Shown here: positions 33,507 to 35,252 of the stretch, piece by piece
Layout of the letters: the number at the start of each line of letters is the position of its first letter
Position numbering within the stretch: the first letter of the stretch is position 1
Source: Parcubacteria group bacterium GW2011_GWE2_39_37
GTDB taxonomy: Bacteria; Patescibacteriota; Patescibacteriia; Patescibacteriales; GWE2-39-37
Assembly (NCBI GenBank): GCA_000995135.1
Contig: LBWY01000003.1
Span: 1 to 35,252, forward strand
DNA length: 35,252 bases
Direction of reading: 5' to 3'
Notes under the pieces: generated by a model
What the model saw: the letters and a program-made list of their open reading frames with translations, nothing else
Database searches by the model: none
Told to the model about the DNA's origin: nothing
Made by a program: the position numbers and the translations under genes

Positions 33507-35252
33507 ATGAATATATTAAAAAAGATTCGCGTAAAAAATATGTTCTTTATAATTTTTTCCCTATTGTTGTTGAATGCTCTTCCGTTCACGGTTCTGGCAG
33601 CAGAATTATCGACAGACTTAACTGCTCCCATCGTCACTGCTGTTCCAACAAGCGACTCACAGATCAGCCTTACTTGGAGCAGTTCCACCGGAGCCGTCGG
33701 AGCAGTTACATACGGCATCTATAAAGACAGTAGTACCACCACTCTTGCCACGACTTTTGGCAACGATTTCAATGATGTCGGTTTGACCGCCTCAACCACC
33801 TATAGATATGTTATAGTCGCATCTGATGAATCAGGTGGAAGAGCGACCTCTACAGAAGTGTCGGCTACAACTTTGTCATCTGCTGCAACCCTCGTAGCCC
33901 CGGTAGTAACAGCAACCTCAATTTCTCCTAACCAGATAGACTTGAGCTGGGCTGCAGCAACCGGCGGAACAGGCACAATTACCTATGGTATCTTCAAGGA
34001 TGGTGCTACTCAATCAATCGCCACAACAACAGAATTAGATTTCAGTGACGCCAGCCTTCTTCCTGCCACCCCTCATAGTTATGTAATCGTTGCAACTGAT
34101 GATATCGGCAATAGAGCAACATCTACTGTGGTCACAGCAACGACAAAGCCGTTCACTGCGCCGGTATTAACTGCTATTCCGATAAGTTCGAACAGGATTG
34201 ATCTGTCTTGGTCTAGTACGACCGAAGCAGTAACAACTGTAACCTATAGTGTCTATCGAAATAACAGCACGATTACGACAACCGCTGGCAATAATTATAG
34301 TGACACCGGACTTCTTCCTTCTACCACTTACAGCTACAGAGTAGTCGCAGCAGATGAAGCGGGGAACAGAGCAACTTCTACAGAAGTGACCGCAACGACT
34401 TTGAATGGCACATCTACCAGCGGATTAACCAAGCCCATTGTTACAGCCATACCGGTTAGTGCTACCCAGATCAATTTAACCTGGAGCAGTTCAACGCAGG
34501 GAGTAGGGGATATCAGCTACAGAATATATAGGAACGGAAGTACAAGCACTACCGCTACGACTTTTGGCAATGAGTTTAACGATGTCGGGTTGGCAACTTC
34601 TACAACTTATAGATATATAGTAGTAGCTACTGACACCGCCGGCAGTCGTGCAACTTCAACTGAAGTTACCGCCACTACCTTGGGGACAGGAACAACTACG
34701 CCATCACTGACAAAGCCGATTGTCACAGCCACCTCGACTTCTCCTACACAGATAAATTTAACTTGGAGTAGCTCCACTCAGGCAGTTGGAAAAGTAACCT
34801 ATGGCATCTATAGAAATAGCAGCACTAGTACGATTGCAACCACTTTTGGCAATGAATTTAATGATGTCGGCTTGTCCGCTTCGACAACATATAAGTATAT
34901 TGTTGTTGCTACAGATGAGGCAGGGAACAAAGCAACTTCTTCAGAAGTATCCGCAACAACAAAATCTGCAACTTCAACCATCATATTGTCTGCTCCAAAA
35001 AATCTGAATGCGATTCCTTTGTTCCAAGTTCAACTCAATTGGAGCAGTTCGACAGCTACCAATACCCTAGTCGCAGGCTACAAGATCTATAGAAATGATC
35101 TGCAGATCGCAACAACCACCCTAACAACTTATTTGGATACCGGCCTCAATCCTTCCACTAACTACACTTACAAAATCGCAGCCTTTGATGCGGCCGGAAA
35201 CATCTCTGACTTCGCCATAATCAATGTGACTACTCAAGGACATGCAAATGGC
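33507..35252 (+). CDS. Secreted multi-fibronectin-type-III protein (3' truncated by window edge)
   Basis: Absent from the ORF track because no stop lies in the window. MNILKKIRVKNMFFIIFSLLLLNALPFTVLAAE signal peptide, then six Fn3-like units (e.g. KPIVTAIPVSATQINLTWSSS...YRIYRNGS...YRYIVVATDTAGSRATSTEVTATT). Confidence 0.88.
   Translation, partial: MNILKKIRVKNMFFIIFSLLLLNALPFTVLAAELSTDLTAPIVTAVPTSDSQISLTWSSSTGAVGAVTYGIYKDSSTTTLATTFGNDFNDVGLTASTTYRYVIVASDESGGRATSTEVSATTLSSAATLVAPVVTATSISPNQIDLSWAAATGGTGTITYGIFKDGATQSIATTTELDFSDASLLPATPHSYVIVATDDIGNRATSTVVTATTKPFTAPVLTAIPISSNRIDLSWSSTTEAVTTVTYSVYRNNSTITTTAGNNYSDTGLLPSTTYSYRVVAADEAGNRATSTEVTATTLNGTSTSGLTKPIVTAIPVSATQINLTWSSSTQGVGDISYRIYRNGSTSTTATTFGNEFNDVGLATSTTYRYIVVATDTAGSRATSTEVTATTLGTGTTTPSLTKPIVTATSTSPTQINLTWSSSTQAVGKVTYGIYRNSSTSTIATTFGNEFNDVGLSASTTYKYIVVATDEAGNKATSSEVSATTKSATSTIILSAPKNLNAIPLFQVQLNWSSSTATNTLVAGYKIYRNDLQIATTTLTTYLDTGLNPSTNYTYKIAAFDAAGNISDFAIINVTTQGHANG

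Noticed and set aside
34801-35007. 68-aa plus-strand ORF
   Set aside because: Out-of-frame with the Fn3 CDS (33507 to end), which is open throughout and has clear domains.
1-35252. tRNA or rRNA genes
   Set aside because: No cloverleaf with a TTCRANNC arm or conserved rRNA segment was recognised in the intergenic regions.

Overview
The 35 kb window is AT-rich and densely coding. Its gene content (MreB, many GT4 glycosyltransferases, DUF4012, DUF11 and Fn3 surface proteins, DUF2304, a CAP protein) suggests a Patescibacteria/CPR-like genome; this taxonomic guess is inference. Positions 2-12007 hold the 3' end of mreB followed mainly by a surface-glycan locus (GT4, SDR epimerase, GT2, DUF2304, a tandem GT4-GT4 fusion) with a secreted subtilase embedded in it. 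Positions 12414-14304 hold a minus-strand operon of a CsoR-family regulator, thioredoxin and glutamate dehydrogenase, with a perfect 21-bp palindromic operator over its -10 box. Positions 15192-28769 encode membrane glycosyltransferase-like proteins, a MYG1/DHH-like protein, DUF4012 and DUF11 proteins, a queuine tRNA-ribosyltransferase and a CAP protein. Positions 29069-35252 encode large secreted repeat proteins. Most interesting observations: (1) a Tgt in which all four canonical Zn ligands appear substituted while catalytic motifs remain; (2) palindromic repeats, including in-frame copies inside two membrane-protein genes, resembling Rickettsia palindromic elements; (3) three adjacent secreted proteins sharing an undescribed-looking 'A-TG-N ... 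TG ... N--N-N' repeat, with a possible bistable RNA hairpin over the Shine-Dalgarno of the second gene; (4) a CsoR-family redox operon with an atypical ligand set. All calls come from reading the sequence and supplied ORFs; no database search was run.
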